From Acuticoccus yangtzensis (GTDB taxonomy: Bacteria; Pseudomonadota; Alphaproteobacteria; Rhizobiales; Amorphaceae), in NCBI RefSeq assembly GCF_001927245.1, contig NZ_MJUX01000002.1:434001-498000 (forward strand): 64,000 bases of DNA, read 5' to 3'. The position numbers and the translations under genes are program-made. Every line of letters begins with the position of its first letter. Position 1 is the first letter of the stretch. Below the pieces are notes generated by a model that was not told the DNA's origin, did not search any database, and saw only the letters and a program-made list of their open reading frames with translations. Shown piece by piece: positions 8,315 through 17,451 of the stretch.

Positions 8315-9325
8315 TCAGGCGATCTCGCTGGCGAGGTCGATGGAATCGCGCACGCCGATATCCTCGTAGTGGCGCTCGAGCCATTGGCCGGCGGCGCGCT
8401 GGCCGATGGCGTTGAGGTGCCGCAGGAAGGCCCACTCGCCATTCAGCTTGGAGGACGACGACAGCGGGTTCAGCTCCTCGCTGGCGATCCGGTGGACGCG
8501 CACGCGCATATATTCGTTCGGGTCCAGCTTGCCGTCTTCGATCAGCCGGGTGACGAAGCGCACCGCCCTCAGCTCGCGCAGCAGCGAGGCGTTGAAGGTG
8601 ATCTCGTTGACCCGGTTGACGATGTCGCGCGCGGTCACCGGGGTGTCGACCCGCTCGATCGGGTTGATCTGGACGATGACGCAATCGGCGACGTCGGTGT
8701 TGTAGAACAGCGGGTAGAGGGGCGGGTTACCCATGAAGCCGCCGTCCCAATAGGGCACACCGTCGATGAAGACCGGCGTGAAAAGCTCCGGAACGCACGC
8801 GGAGGCCAGCAGCGCCTCGATCGTCAGCTCGGTATGGCTGAAGATGCGTGCCTTGCCGGTGTGGACGTTGGTCGCGGCGACGAAGAGCTTGATCTCCTCG
8901 CAGGCCGCCACCGCATCGAGGTCCACATAACGCTCGATGATCGGCCTCAGCGGGTTGATGTCGAGCGGATTGGCGAGCGCCGGGGAGACCATGCGCGAGG
9001 CGAGGTCGAAGGCGAGGTAGGTCGGCGAGGAATCGAGGCTCCAGTTGCCGAACAGGCGGTCGAAGAAGGTGCGCTGGAAGGGCGAGAAGCGGGCCGCCTC
9101 GGCAACGTCGCGCCAGAAGGCATCGAGCCTTGCGACCGCTTCGGCCGGCCCGCCTTTGACGTAGCCCGACACGAGCACGGCGGCGTTCATGGCGCCGGCC
9201 GACGTGCCGGTGACGCCGCACAGGTCCACCTTCTCGCTTTCCATCAGTGCGGTGAGGACGCCCCAGGTAAACGCCCCGTGCGCGCCGCCGCCCTGGAGGG
9301 CCAGGTTGATCTTCTTGCGGTTCAT
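8315..9325 (-). CDS. Patatin-like phospholipase family protein
   Basis: This is a 336-residue predicted serine lipid hydrolase. All patatin landmarks are present: the oxyanion loop LALQGGGAHGAFTWG at 8-22, the nucleophile elbow GTSAG near 42-46, and the catalytic Asp in WDGGFMGNP near 190. Patatins use a Ser-Asp dyad on phospholipids. In many alphaproteobacteria a homologue sits beside 3-hydroxybutyrate dehydrogenase and has been linked to polyhydroxybutyrate granules. The gene order here (dehydrogenase, phosphodiesterase-like gene, patatin) is compatible with that, but polymer hydrolysis is inference. No signal peptide is seen, so it is probably cytosolic or granule-bound. Confidence 0.88.
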   Translation of the reverse strand: MNRKKINLALQGGGAHGAFTWGVLTALMESEKVDLCGVTGTSAGAMNAAVLVSGYVKGGPAEAVARLDAFWRDVAEAARFSPFQRTFFDRLFGNWSLDSSPTYLAFDLASRMVSPALANPLDINPLRPIIERYVDLDAVAACEEIKLFVAATNVHTGKARIFSHTELTIEALLASACVPELFTPVFIDGVPYWDGGFMGNPPLYPLFYNTDVADCVIVQINPIERVDTPVTARDIVNRVNEITFNASLLRELRAVRFVTRLIEDGKLDPNEYMRVRVHRIASEELNPLSSSSKLNGEWAFLRHLNAIGQRAAGQWLERHYEDIGVRDSIDLASEIA

Positions 9326-9366
9326 CTCAATTCCCCCGGCCGCTCCCGCCGGAGGCGTGAGAGGCG

Positions 9367-10317
9367 TCAATAGTCCTCGATGGCGAAGCGGATCATCACG
9401 GCGAGATGGTCCGAGCCCGGCCCCTCGATGCGCTCGACCTGGGCGATCGCGATGCCGGACGTCAGGATGTTGTCGATCGGCAACCCAACGTAGGGTCGCC
9501 ACGCGGGATTGACAGCGTCCAGCAGCCATGTCGGGCCGATCCCCGTCGTCGGGAGCGTGCGCGTCAGCGAGGCATAGCGCTGGACCGTGGTGCTCCACGG
9601 CGCTGCGTTGAAGTCCCCGGCGAGGATGGCGGCGCCGCCGGTGGCGCGCAGGGTGGCCAGCTCCGCGAAGCTGCCGGTCCACTGGCCGAACGGCCAAGGC
9701 CAGTCGAGGTGGTGGGCGCCGATGGTGAGGACGTCGTTGCCGATGATGACGGCGGCGCGCATGAAGTTGGCGCGCCCGCTGCACACCGGCGGGTCCACGA
9801 AGGGCAGCTTGGAGAGGATCACGAGGCCGGACGCACGCAGCGAATCGGCATCGCAGGTGGCGTAATAGGGGTAGGCGGCGAAGCGCGGATCACGCTCGGC
9901 CTCCTGCTCGAACAGGCGGCGCGGCATCTCCTGCAGCACGGCGAAGTCGGGATTGGCCTTGTTGATGAGGTCGATCGCCTCGCTGAGGCGGATGCGGGTG
10001 TTGAACTGCAGCAGCGTATGGGTCTCGCCGCGCACCTCGTGAAGGCTGGTGTCGGCGATCATGTAGCGCGCGGTCATGGCCCCGGCGATGACGGAGCCGA
10101 CGAGGATGACGGCGGCCATGATCCGGCCGATGCCGGGACCGGAGAGAAGGCGCACCAGGGCGAGCACCGCCGTGACCACGGCGAGGTGGGCGCGGAAATG
10201 GGACAGGCTGTCGAACGCTGGATGCAGCGCGCCGAGAAAACCGAGGGCGATGGCGAGGCCGCCGAGAAGAGCGCCGAGGTCGAAGCCCCAGCGCCACAGT
10301 CTGATCAGGAACCGCAT
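9367..10317 (-). CDS. Membrane-anchored endonuclease/exonuclease/phosphatase (EEP) family protein
   Basis: The protein has 316 residues. Two or three N-terminal hydrophobic helices (about 10-90) anchor it in the inner membrane. The rest is an EEP fold: the metal-site motifs read QFNTRIRL and AVLQEM near 110-135, AGDFNAAPWS near 220, and the closing SDHLAVMIRF near 300-310. Members of this superfamily cleave phosphodiester bonds in nucleic acids, phospholipids or inositol phosphates. The membrane anchor and the patatin neighbour favour an outward-facing lipid or nucleic-acid phosphodiesterase, but the substrate is unknown. It lies 41 bases upstream of the patatin gene on the same strand. Confidence 0.8.
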   Translation of the reverse strand: MRFLIRLWRWGFDLGALLGGLAIALGFLGALHPAFDSLSHFRAHLAVVTAVLALVRLLSGPGIGRIMAAVILVGSVIAGAMTARYMIADTSLHEVRGETHTLLQFNTRIRLSEAIDLINKANPDFAVLQEMPRRLFEQEAERDPRFAAYPYYATCDADSLRASGLVILSKLPFVDPPVCSGRANFMRAAVIIGNDVLTIGAHHLDWPWPFGQWTGSFAELATLRATGGAAILAGDFNAAPWSTTVQRYASLTRTLPTTGIGPTWLLDAVNPAWRPYVGLPIDNILTSGIAIAQVERIEGPGSDHLAVMIRFAIEDY

Positions 10318-10398
10318 TCAGCGTGTCAGCCGTCCGATAGAGGTCGAGGTAGGGTGCCGGCGGGTGGCGCGTCGTGCCGCCCGCCACGCGATGGTCAA

Positions 10399-11175
10399 TC
10401 AGGCCGTCCAGCCGCCGTCCATGGAGATGAGCGTACCGGTGATCGACTCGGCCCCATCGCTGCACAGATAAAGCGCCAGTGACGCCACCTGTTCCACGGT
10501 GACGAACTTCTTCGTCGGCTGGGCGGCCAGGAGGACGTCGCGCTTCACCTCCTCCTCGGTCATGCCGCGGGACTTGGCGGTGTCGGGGATCTGCTTTTCC
10601 ACCAGCGGGGTCCAGACATAGCCGGGGCAGATCGCGTTCACGGTGATGTTGTTCTCGGCCACTTCCAGGGCGACGGTCTTCGTCAGCCCGGCGATGCCGT
10701 GCTTGGCGGCGACGTAGGCGGCCTTGAACGGCGATGCGACCTTGGCGTGGGCCGATGCGGTGTTGACGATGCGGCCCCAACCGGCCTCCTTCATCAGCGG
10801 CACGGCGTGTTTGCAGGCGTGGAAGGCGGACGAGAGGTTGATGGCGATGATCGCATCCCACTTCTCGTCCGGGAACTCCTCGATCGGCGAGACGTACTGG
10901 ATGCCGGCATTGTTGATGAGGATGTCGACCGAGCCGAGTTCGGCCTTGGCGGTGGCGATCATCTCGGCGATCTCGGCCGGCTTCGTCATGTCGGCGGCGC
11001 TGTAGACGGCTTTGACGCCGAGACCTTCGAGGCCCTTGCGCTCGAACTCGATCTCTTCGGGCTTGCCGAAGCCGTTGATCATGACGTTGACGCCCTCGGC
11101 GGCCAGCGCCTTGGCATAGGCGAGGCCAATGCCGGAGGTGGAGCCTGTGATGACGGCGGATTTGCCTTTGAGCAT
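10399..11175 (-). CDS. bdhA: 3-hydroxybutyrate dehydrogenase (SDR family)
   Basis: This 258-residue short-chain dehydrogenase oxidises D-3-hydroxybutyrate to acetoacetate with NAD+, a late step of polyhydroxybutyrate use. The nucleotide motif GSTSGIG is at 11-17, [15 protein letters not shown] near 88, and the active-site pair YVAAK near 153. Details typical of this subfamily are visible: [16 protein letters not shown] after the active site and the end [15 protein letters not shown]. The length is that of the family. It may form a group with the EEP and patatin genes downstream on the same strand. A 339-base region separates it from the divergent ispG. Confidence 0.93.
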   Translation of the reverse strand: MLKGKSAVITGSTSGIGLAYAKALAAEGVNVMINGFGKPEEIEFERKGLEGLGVKAVYSAADMTKPAEIAEMIATAKAELGSVDILINNAGIQYVSPIEEFPDEKWDAIIAINLSSAFHACKHAVPLMKEAGWGRIVNTASAHAKVASPFKAAYVAAKHGIAGLTKTVALEVAENNITVNAICPGYVWTPLVEKQIPDTAKSRGMTEEEVKRDVLLAAQPTKKFVTVEQVASLALYLCSDGAESITGTLISMDGGWTA

Positions 11176-11514
11176 GATGGTCTCCTTGCACCGCGCTCGT
11201 CGGCTGCGCGGGCGGCGGTGCGTCGGTCGGCGCCGGGGCGGCGCAGGCGGGTTATGGCGGCGTCATCGGGCGGTGCCGCGGTCCGCGTCCCACCATTGCC
11301 GGGGGTCGTGGTCCGCCGCCGCCTTGCCCGCCGTCGGGTTGTGGTGAAAGGTAACGACTTCGCTGCACCGCACAAGGCCATAAGCTGCAGCTATTCCGGC
11401 GAAATGTCGCGAATGCCGGAATGTGACATGATCGTCATGCGTGTGTGCGATGGGAGCGGTTTGCCGGGCGCGGCGCAACGCCGTATATGCCGCTTGGAGC
11501 GCATCGGAGGCCCC
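11176..11514. other. Divergent intergenic region, bdhA / ispG
   Basis: About 340 bases separate the two start codons. The bdhA side is GC-rich with nothing recognisable. The ispG side (11380-11440) is richer in A/T and contains AGCTGCAGCT (11383-11392), the inverted repeat listed next, and TGAC-6-GTCA (11424-11437). No open frame here looks coding. Confidence 0.4.
11394..11421. promoter_or_regulatory. Inverted repeat TTCCGGC-N14-GCCGGAA upstream of ispG
   Basis: Seven-base arms match exactly across 14 bases, about 95 bases before the ispG start. The spacing of arm centres (two helical turns) suits a dimeric regulator. No regulator for it can be named. Confidence 0.3.
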
Positions 11515-12762
11515 ATGAACATCGTCAGCCCCATCGCACGGTCGGGTCCGGCAGAGCGGCGGCGGTCTATCCCCGTCGACGTCGGCGGGGTAACCGTCGG
11601 CGGCGGCGCGCCGATCGCCGTGCAGTCGATGACCAACACCGACACGGCCGACATCGACGCCACCGTGAACCAGGTGGCCGAGCTCGCCGCGGCGGGATCG
11701 GAACTCGTGCGCATCACCGTGGACCGCGACGAATCGGCGGCCGCGGTGCCGCACATCCGCGACCGGCTGGCCGCGCGCGGCGTGACCGTGCCGCTGGTCG
11801 GCGACTTCCACTATATCGGCCACCAGTTGCTGGCCGATCACCCGGCGTGTGCCGAGGCGCTGGCCAAATATCGCATCAATCCCGGCAATGTCGGCTTCAA
11901 GGCCAAGCGGGACATGCGCTTCTCGCAGATCATCGAGATGGCGTGCCGTTACGACAAGCCGGTGCGCATCGGCGTAAACTGGGGCTCGCTGGACCAGGAC
12001 CTGTTGACGACGCTGATGGACGAGAACAAGGCGTCGGCGACGCCCATCTCGGCCGCGGCGGTGCTGCGCGAATCGATGGTGCGATCGGGCATCTCCTCGG
12101 CGGATCGCGCGGTGGAGCTGGGGCTCGGCGCGGACAAGATCCTGATTTCGGCCAAGGTGTCGGACGTTCAAGAGCTGATCGCGGTCTACCGCGACCTCGC
12201 CGCGCGGTGCGATTATGCGCTGCACCTCGGCCTGACCGAGGCGGGTATGGGGTCGAAGGGTATTGTCGCCTCGTCGGCCGCGCTCGGCATTTTGCTGCAG
12301 GAGGGGATCGGCGACACCATCCGCATCTCGCTGACGCCTGAGCCGGGCGGCGACCGCACGCTCGAGGTGAAGGTCGCGCAAGAGCTGCTGCAGACGATGG
12401 GTTTCCGCGCCTTCCTGCCGGTCGTCTCTGCCTGCCCCGGCTGCGGCCGCACCACGTCGACGGTGTTCCAGGAGCTGGCGCAGGACATCCAGTCCTACAT
12501 CGGCAGCCAGATGCCGGTGTGGAAGGAGAGCCATCCGGGCGTCGAGGCGATGAAGGTCGCGGTGATGGGCTGCATCGTCAACGGGCCGGGCGAGTCCAAG
12601 CACGCCGATATCGGCATCTCGCTGCCGGGGACGGGCGAGCTGCCGGCTGCGCCCGTCTATATCGACGGCGAAAAGGCGATGACGCTGCGCGGCGCGGACA
12701 TCGCCGGCGAGTTCAAGAAGGTGGTCGAGGATTACGTCGCCCGCCGCTACGCCCCGCGCTGA
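11515..12762 (+). CDS. ispG: 4-hydroxy-3-methylbut-2-enyl diphosphate synthase (flavodoxin-dependent IspG)
   Basis: IspG converts MEcPP to HMBPP with a [4Fe-4S] cluster, the penultimate step of the MEP isoprenoid pathway. The 415-residue protein opens with the family pattern [20 protein letters not shown]. The cluster cysteines are C307 and C310 in SACPGCGRT and C353 in [10 protein letters not shown]. It is the short bacterial form without the plant insertion domain. The start was chosen at the ATG preceded by CGGAGG with four bases between; the long open frame upstream is non-coding. It stands alone on the plus strand, with a pterin dehydratase gene 112 bases downstream. Confidence 0.96.
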   Translation: MNIVSPIARSGPAERRRSIPVDVGGVTVGGGAPIAVQSMTNTDTADIDATVNQVAELAAAGSELVRITVDRDESAAAVPHIRDRLAARGVTVPLVGDFHYIGHQLLADHPACAEALAKYRINPGNVGFKAKRDMRFSQIIEMACRYDKPVRIGVNWGSLDQDLLTTLMDENKASATPISAAAVLRESMVRSGISSADRAVELGLGADKILISAKVSDVQELIAVYRDLAARCDYALHLGLTEAGMGSKGIVASSAALGILLQEGIGDTIRISLTPEPGGDRTLEVKVAQELLQTMGFRAFLPVVSACPGCGRTTSTVFQELAQDIQSYIGSQMPVWKESHPGVEAMKVAVMGCIVNGPGESKHADIGISLPGTGELPAAPVYIDGEKAMTLRGADIAGEFKKVVEDYVARRYAPR

Positions 12763-12797
12763 GCCGGTCGGAGCCGCTCCCTCCTCTCGGCTCTGCT

Positions 12798-12829
12798 CCC
12801 TGTTGGATCCGCCCCCTGTTGGATCAGCC
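12798..12829. repeat. Two-copy 16-bp tandem repeat after ispG
   Basis: CCCTGTTGGATC(C/A)GCC occurs twice in direct succession with one mismatch, 36 bases after the ispG stop. It is one of several short duplications in 3' flanks of this window. Confidence 0.7.
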
Positions 12830-12874
12830 CACAGCCCGCCCTACCTAGGGGTGACGCTGACAAGGGGGCGCGCC

Positions 12875-13165
12875 ATGGAAGGCTCGGTCGATCTTTCCGG
12901 CCTCACCGGCTGGACGCTGGAAGAGGGTGGAGCCGCCATCCTGACGCGGCTGAAGTTCAAGTCCTTCAACGAGGCTTTCGGCTTCATGGCGCGGGTCGCC
13001 CTGTCGGCGGAGAAGATGGACCACCACCCGGAGTGGTCGAATGTCTATAACCGCGTGTCGATCCGCCTGACCACGCACGATGCGGGCGGGCTGACCGAGA
13101 AGGACGTCCGCCTGGCGCGGGTGATCGACCGTGCGGCGGCCGCGGCCGAGCGCGAGGGGGTGTGA
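12875..13165 (+). CDS. phhB: Pterin-4a-carbinolamine dehydratase
   Basis: This small protein (96 residues) dehydrates 4a-hydroxytetrahydrobiopterin, recycling the pterin cofactor used by aromatic amino-acid hydroxylases; homologues also occur where no hydroxylase is present. The active-site signature is clear in the middle: [18 protein letters not shown] followed by the conserved [11 protein letters not shown]. The ATG was chosen; an in-frame GTG eight codons upstream (12851) is possible. A YkvA-like gene begins three bases after its stop, so the two form a transcription unit. No phenylalanine hydroxylase gene is in view, so the physiological partner is open. Confidence 0.92.
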   Translation: MEGSVDLSGLTGWTLEEGGAAILTRLKFKSFNEAFGFMARVALSAEKMDHHPEWSNVYNRVSIRLTTHDAGGLTEKDVRLARVIDRAAAAAEREGV

Positions 13166-13168
13166 GCC

Positions 13169-13534
13169 ATGGACCACGTGAGAACCGGCGAGATCCTCGG
13201 CCCGGAGGCCGAAGCGGGGTTTGATGCCAACGAGGCGAAGGTACGCCGCAAGTTCTGGCCGACCTTGAAGAAGGCCGCGCGGCACATCCCGTTCTCGCGC
13301 GACGTCGTCGCCGCCTACTATTGCGCGATGGACCCCGACGTGCCGTTCCGCGTGCGCGCGACGCTGCTGGGCGCCCTCGCCTATTTCGTGACGCCGATCG
13401 ACGCGGTGCCGGATTTTCTCCTCGGCATCGGTTTCGGCGACGACATGGCGGTGCTGATGGGGGCGATCACGCTGGTCGCGAGCCACATCACCGACCGCCA
13501 CCGCGAGAAGGCCAAGGCGGCGCTGGAGGACTGA
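13169..13534 (+). CDS. YkvA family (DUF1232) small membrane-associated protein
   Basis: The protein has 121 residues and a central DUF1232 core: RVRATLLGALAYFVTPIDAVPDFLLGIGFGDDMAV (given here only to show the VTPIDAVPDFL loop). Confidence 0.
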   Translation: MDHVRTGEILGPEAEAGFDANEAKVRRKFWPTLKKAARHIPFSRDVVAAYYCAMDPDVPFRVRATLLGALAYFVTPIDAVPDFLLGIGFGDDMAVLMGAITLVASHITDRHREKAKAALED

Positions 13535-13607
13535 GGCCCTCCCTCGCCGCCGGTTTCGTCCCGCGCGCCGTCTTCGTTGCGGGCCCGGGCTTCGGCGGGG
13601 GCGCCGT

Positions 13608-13835
13608 TTACCAGCCGCTGCCGATGGTGAGGCGCTGCGGTGGCACGTCCCAGGCCGCGCGGCCGGCTTCCGCACGCGCCTCTGCGGCGCTGACGCCGAT
13701 GTCGCGCAGCATGTGGTCGTCGAGCTGCTCCAAATGGCGGCGCTCGGTCCAAATGTCGAGCCACAGCGCGGCGAGGCGCACGGACCTCATCCAATCGATC
13801 CGAACCCGGCTGAAATGCGAAAGAACCTGTTCCAC
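13608..13835 (-). CDS. DUF1127 domain small protein
   Basis: This 75-residue basic/acidic helical protein carries the DUF1127 (YjiS-like) core near its C-terminus, RRHLEQLDDHMLRDIGVS. These small proteins are common in alphaproteobacteria and act in RNA turnover and in phosphate or stress responses; which applies here is not known. The ribosome-binding site decides the start: AGGAGG lies seven bases before the GTG at 13835, while the ATG between them belongs to another frame and is too close. It diverges from a LysR-type gene with about 105 bases between. Confidence 0.82.
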   Translation of the reverse strand: MEQVLSHFSRVRIDWMRSVRLAALWLDIWTERRHLEQLDDHMLRDIGVSAAEARAEAGRAAWDVPPQRLTIGSGW

Positions 13836-13911
13836 TGGCCATCCTCCTCTTGCAGGCCATTGCGTGGAATTGATTTGCGTCCGCGGCTTCGATAAGTAAA
13901 ACGAAACGTCC

Positions 13912-13926
13912 TGATCCTTTTGATCA
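13912..13926. promoter_or_regulatory. TGATC-5-GATCA inverted repeat in the DUF1127/LysR intergenic region
   Basis: TGATCCTTTTGATCA is a 5-bp-arm palindrome 15 bases before the lysR-type start codon. LysR-type regulators often bind interrupted T...A dyads between themselves and a divergent target. This is a candidate autoregulatory site, supported only by position and symmetry. Confidence 0.35.
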
Positions 13927-13940
13927 CAGGTTTTGATGCT

Positions 13941-14846
13941 ATGATGCGGACGCTGGATCTCGCCGCGCTGCGGAGCTTCCTCGCCATCGTCGAGCATGGC
14001 GGGGTGACGCGGGCGGCCAAACGGCTGAACCTCACCCAGTCTGCGGTCTCCATGCAGTTGAAGCGGCTGGAGGAAGGGCTCGGCCACACTCTGCTGGACC
14101 GGGCGCGCAAAGGGATGACGCCCACCGCCGCCGGGGAGCAACTGGCCTCCTATGCACGGCGCATGCTGGACCTCAACGACGAGGCGTTGGCGCGGCTCAC
14201 CGAGCCGTCCTTTCAGGGCGATCTCACCCTGGGGGCGCCGCACGACGTCGTCTACCCGCACATCCCCGAGGTGCTGCGGCTCTTCGCGCGCACCTATCCG
14301 CGCGTGAGGGTGCAGCTTCAATCGTCCTATACCAGCGTGTTGAAGGACCAGTTCGCGCGCGGCGAGGTGGACGTCATCCTCACCACCGAGATGACGCCGG
14401 ACGCGGGCGCGGAAATCCTGCAGCAGGGGCCGCTGGTGTGGATCGGCTCGCCGGGCGGCCAGGCCTACCGCCACCGCCCGGTGCCGCTCGCCTTCGAGAA
14501 CGGCTGCATTTTCCGCCCATGGGTGCAGCGCGCGCTGGACGATGCGGACATCCCGTGGGTGATGGCGGTGGAATCGCTCTCCATCCGCACCGTGGAGGCG
14601 ACGGTGGCCGCCGATTTCGCCGTCCATGCGGGGATCGACAACACGCTGCCGCCGCAGCTCGCCGAGATCGACCACGGTGGCACGTTGCCGCCGCTCCCCA
14701 CCACCTACATCGCCATGTACGTGGCGGACGGCCCGAACGGCGGCCTGGCGCAGAAGCTCGCCGAGGTCATCCGCGATCTGTGGCAGGGCGGTCCGCGCGT
14801 CGACCTTTCGGCCCAGCGGATCGAGCCGCCGCTTGCTGCGGAGTGA
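13941..14846 (+). CDS. LysR family transcriptional regulator
   Basis: This 301-residue regulator starts with a standard LysR winged helix, LAALRSFLAIVEHGGVTRAA then LTQSAVSMQLKRLEE (about 5-62). A periplasmic-binding-protein-like effector domain follows from about 90 (GDLTLGAPHDVVYPHIPEVL). The ATG at 13941 begins seven residues before the conserved LDLAAL; an in-frame TTG upstream (13920) is less likely. It is divergent from the DUF1127 gene, the usual layout for a LysR protein controlling its neighbour. The effector is not predictable. Confidence 0.9.
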   Translation: MMRTLDLAALRSFLAIVEHGGVTRAAKRLNLTQSAVSMQLKRLEEGLGHTLLDRARKGMTPTAAGEQLASYARRMLDLNDEALARLTEPSFQGDLTLGAPHDVVYPHIPEVLRLFARTYPRVRVQLQSSYTSVLKDQFARGEVDVILTTEMTPDAGAEILQQGPLVWIGSPGGQAYRHRPVPLAFENGCIFRPWVQRALDDADIPWVMAVESLSIRTVEATVAADFAVHAGIDNTLPPQLAEIDHGGTLPPLPTTYIAMYVADGPNGGLAQKLAEVIRDLWQGGPRVDLSAQRIEPPLAAE

Positions 14847-15227
14847 GACGAGCGGCGTGCGCCCGGCCGCCGCGCCCGCGTGGGACGGCCGAGGCGCCTC
14901 GTCGTCACGGCCGTGGGGCGGCTTCTTCACGGCCGTGGGGCGGCTTGGCATCAGCGTCGCAAAGGGGCGGGGCGAGCCTCGCCCCAGTCCGGCGCTAGGC
15001 GTAATCGTTATTCCAGACAGGCGGCGATGCGGCGCAAACTCGCCCGGCGGCGTTCACCCTCCCTTCAAGGGTCGTGCCGCAGAGTGAGGGACTGTGCCCC
15101 CCACTCCACGGTCAAGAACGTTGAATCATGGCCAACAGGTAATGACGCGGGGCTTGACCCCACCGCGCGACACCTGAAATGGGTTTCGCGTGTGCCTCGA
15201 CGGACCTAAGGACAAGGACTTTCCCGA
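14847..15227. other. Non-coding gap with short repeats
   Basis: In this 380-base gap I see no convincing gene; the open frames are Arg-rich and lack family resemblance. It contains a 22-bp-period tandem duplication (listed next) and a near-continuous palindrome GGGGCGAGCCTCGCCCC at 14969-14985, which could be a hairpin ending the lysR transcript. Confidence 0.45.
14905..14946. repeat. Two-copy direct repeat, 20 of 22 bp period
   Basis: TCACGGCCGTGGGGCGGCTT occurs at 14905 and again at 14927, separated by CT. The copies are identical. No function is evident. Confidence 0.7.
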
Positions 15228-15728
15228 ATGCGGTCGATCGCAGCCCTCATCCTCATCCTTTTCCCCTTAGCTGCCAGCGCCCAGGCGCCGACGCCGACGC
15301 TTCTCGAACAGTACAATGACTGGGAAGCCTATCGGTACGAGAATGGCGGCAAGGTGACGTGCTATATCCTGTCCAAACCCAAGACCCTCGCCCCTTCGAA
15401 CCGCAACCATGGCGACGTCTTCTTCTTCCTGACGAGCCGCCCCGCGGACGATGTCAGCAACGAAGTCAGCGTGCTGGTCGGCTATCCCTTCGCCGCCGAC
15501 TCCACCGTGACGGTGGATGTTGACGGAACCGCCTATTCGCTGTTCACGAAAGACGACGGCGCATGGGTTGAATCTCCGGCCGACGAACAACAACTTGTGG
15601 CGTCGATGCGGGCCGGCAGCCGGATGACCGTCAAAGGTCAGTCGGCGCGTGGTACGGAAACCACCTACACCTTCTCGCTGTCCGGCGTGACGGCGGCGTC
15701 CAATCGCATTTCGCAGAGCTGCAACTGA
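15228..15728 (+). CDS. Invasion-associated locus B (IalB) family periplasmic protein
   Basis: The protein has 166 residues with a Sec signal peptide ([20 protein letters not shown], cleavage near 20). The mature part follows the IalB pattern: an early [20 protein letters not shown], a central pair of beta-rich repeats, and a final Cys (RISQSCN) that could pair with the first. IalB was described in Bartonella as needed for erythrocyte invasion. Free-living alphaproteobacteria carry many homologues whose role is unknown, so the name should not be read as a virulence claim. It ends 14 bases before rlmN and may be co-transcribed with it. Confidence 0.82.
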   Translation: MRSIAALILILFPLAASAQAPTPTLLEQYNDWEAYRYENGGKVTCYILSKPKTLAPSNRNHGDVFFFLTSRPADDVSNEVSVLVGYPFAADSTVTVDVDGTAYSLFTKDDGAWVESPADEQQLVASMRAGSRMTVKGQSARGTETTYTFSLSGVTAASNRISQSCN

Positions 15729-15742
15729 CGATAAAGGCACCG

Positions 15743-16975
15743 ATGGCCAATCTCGCCCTTCTGAAACGTCGCAACGCGCCGCAGCCGGTCACGCCGGAGG
15801 TGCGAGCGCTCGACGTTGCGGGTGAGCCGCAGCTCATCGGTGCCTCGCGCGAGGAGCTGGCGGGTCATCTCGCCGCCGTCGGCGTACCGCGCCATCAGAT
15901 CGCCATGCGCGTCGCCCAGCTCTGGCACTGGCTCTATGTGCGCGGGGTGGACGATCTTTCGGCGATGACCAACGTCGCCGCCCCGGTGCGTGAGGCTCTG
16001 GCGGCACGGCTCCCCGTCGGCAGCGCCGAAATGGTGGAGGACCAGATCTCCACCGACGGCACCCGCAAGTGGCTGCTGCGCTTCCCCGCCAAGGGCGCCG
16101 GCCGCCCTGTCGAGGTCGAGACCGTCTACATCCCCGAGGAGAACCGCGGCACCCTGTGCGTCTCCTCGCAGGTCGGCTGCACGCTGAACTGCACCTTCTG
16201 CCACACCGGCACGCAGCGCATGGTGCGCAACCTGACGGCGGGCGAGATCGTCGAGCAGGTGGTGTTCGCGCGCCGCCGTCTGGGCGACTTCGTGGGCGCC
16301 GAGCGCGCCGCCAACGGGCCGCTCGAAGGGCGGATGATCTCCAACGTCGTGCTGATGGGCATGGGCGAGCCGCTCTACAATTTCGACGGCGTGAAGGCCG
16401 CCATGGCCGTCGTCTCGGACGGTGACGGGCTGAGCCTCTCCAAGCGGCGCATCACCCTCTCCACCTCCGGCGTGGTGCCGATGATTTCCCGCGTCGGCGA
16501 CGAGATGGGCGTCCTCCTCGCCATCTCGCTGCACGCCGTGCGCGACGAGCTGCGGGACGTTCTGGTCCCGCTGAACCGCAAATATCCGCTGGCGCAGTTG
16601 ATGGACGCGTGCCGCAATTATCCCGGCCTCTCCAACGCGCGGCGCATCACGTTCGAGTACGTGATGCTGAAGGGCGTGAACGACAGCCTGGAGGATGCGC
16701 GGGCGCTGGTGGAGCTGATCAAGGGCATTCCGGCCAAGATCAACCTCATCCCGTTCAACTCGTGGCCCGGCTCCGACTACGAGTGCTCGGACTGGGACCA
16801 GATCGAGGCCTTCGCCGACATCGTCAACCGCGCGGGCTATGCCTCGCCGGTCAGGACGCCGCGCGGGCAGGACATTCTGGCCGCCTGCGGTCAGCTCAAG
16901 TCCGCGTCGGAGAAGATGTCCGCGCGCGAGAGGCGGGCGAACGAGACGGCGGCGGCCGCCGCTGCGGCGGAATAG
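15743..16975 (+). CDS. rlmN: Dual-specificity 23S rRNA m2A2503 / tRNA m2A37 methyltransferase RlmN
   Basis: This is a radical-SAM enzyme that methylates C2 of A2503 in 23S rRNA (and A37 in some tRNAs), aiding translational fidelity. The 410-residue protein has the cluster motif CTLNCTFC (C146, C150, C153), the [10 protein letters not shown] region, and the resolving cysteine C382 in [10 protein letters not shown]. The last 15 residues are a poly-Ala tail. It stands between an IalB-family gene and a small membrane-protein gene that starts two bases after its stop. Confidence 0.96.
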   Translation: MANLALLKRRNAPQPVTPEVRALDVAGEPQLIGASREELAGHLAAVGVPRHQIAMRVAQLWHWLYVRGVDDLSAMTNVAAPVREALAARLPVGSAEMVEDQISTDGTRKWLLRFPAKGAGRPVEVETVYIPEENRGTLCVSSQVGCTLNCTFCHTGTQRMVRNLTAGEIVEQVVFARRRLGDFVGAERAANGPLEGRMISNVVLMGMGEPLYNFDGVKAAMAVVSDGDGLSLSKRRITLSTSGVVPMISRVGDEMGVLLAISLHAVRDELRDVLVPLNRKYPLAQLMDACRNYPGLSNARRITFEYVMLKGVNDSLEDARALVELIKGIPAKINLIPFNSWPGSDYECSDWDQIEAFADIVNRAGYASPVRTPRGQDILAACGQLKSASEKMSARERRANETAAAAAAAE

Positions 16976-16977
16976 CC

Positions 16978-17451
16978 ATGTTCGCGATCTGGGGGCTCAC
17001 CGCTCAGATCATCATGATCTCCATCGCAATCCCGACCGCGTGCCTTGCCGGGTCCGCGGTGGCGACGTTGGTGGTGCTCGGCATCGACCCCGCCACCCTG
17101 GGCGCGACGGATTGGCCGCAGCTCATCAATCTCTCCATCATCATCATCACGATGACGTTCGGCGTGCTGTTCTCCGCCTTCTGGCCTGCGCTGATCGCCG
17201 CCACGGTGACCGAGGGCTTCAAGGTCCGCAGCCTGATCGCACATATGATCAGCGGCGGGGTGGTCGGCCTGGTGCGCGCTGTGCCGCTGGGGGCGACGAT
17301 GGCGGGCGAGGCACCGCCGATGGACACCGCCGCGGTTCAACTCTCCGTCGCCTGCGGGGCGATCGGCGGGCTGGTCTACTGGGCGATTGCCGGACGCAAC
17401 GCCGGCAACTGGCTGGAAATGCCTTGGTTCGAGGAGCGCCGCTGGCGCTAG
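16978..17451 (+). CDS. Unknown small integral membrane protein
   Basis: I do not recognise a family. The 157-residue product has four likely membrane helices: near 5-30 (AQIIMISIAIPTACLAGSAV), 48-75 (LINLSIIIITMTFGVLFSAF), 88-105 and 120-140. It ends in a charged tail, FEERRWR. It begins two bases after rlmN and should be co-transcribed. The last 27 bases, including the stop, are repeated in tandem downstream, so the present C-terminus may itself result from slippage. Confidence 0.7.
   Translation: MFAIWGLTAQIIMISIAIPTACLAGSAVATLVVLGIDPATLGATDWPQLINLSIIIITMTFGVLFSAFWPALIAATVTEGFKVRSLIAHMISGGVVGLVRAVPLGATMAGEAPPMDTAAVQLSVACGAIGGLVYWAIAGRNAGNWLEMPWFEERRWR

Noticed and set aside
13169-13534. 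Coding region after the pterin dehydratase gene: YkvA (DUF1232) family protein, 121 residues
   Set aside because: The gene itself is NOT rejected. Its entry in the feature list was given confidence 0 in error and should be read as about 0.9. It has the DUF1232 core with FVTPIDAVPDFLLGIGFGDD near residues 72-91, starts three bases after the dehydratase stop, and is of unknown function. What is rejected is only a separate, larger gene in the overlapping frame 13321-13899.
14880-15209. Possible 109-residue gene in the gap before the IalB-family gene
   Set aside because: Very Arg-rich, spans a duplication and a palindrome, lacks a ribosome site and resembles nothing known.
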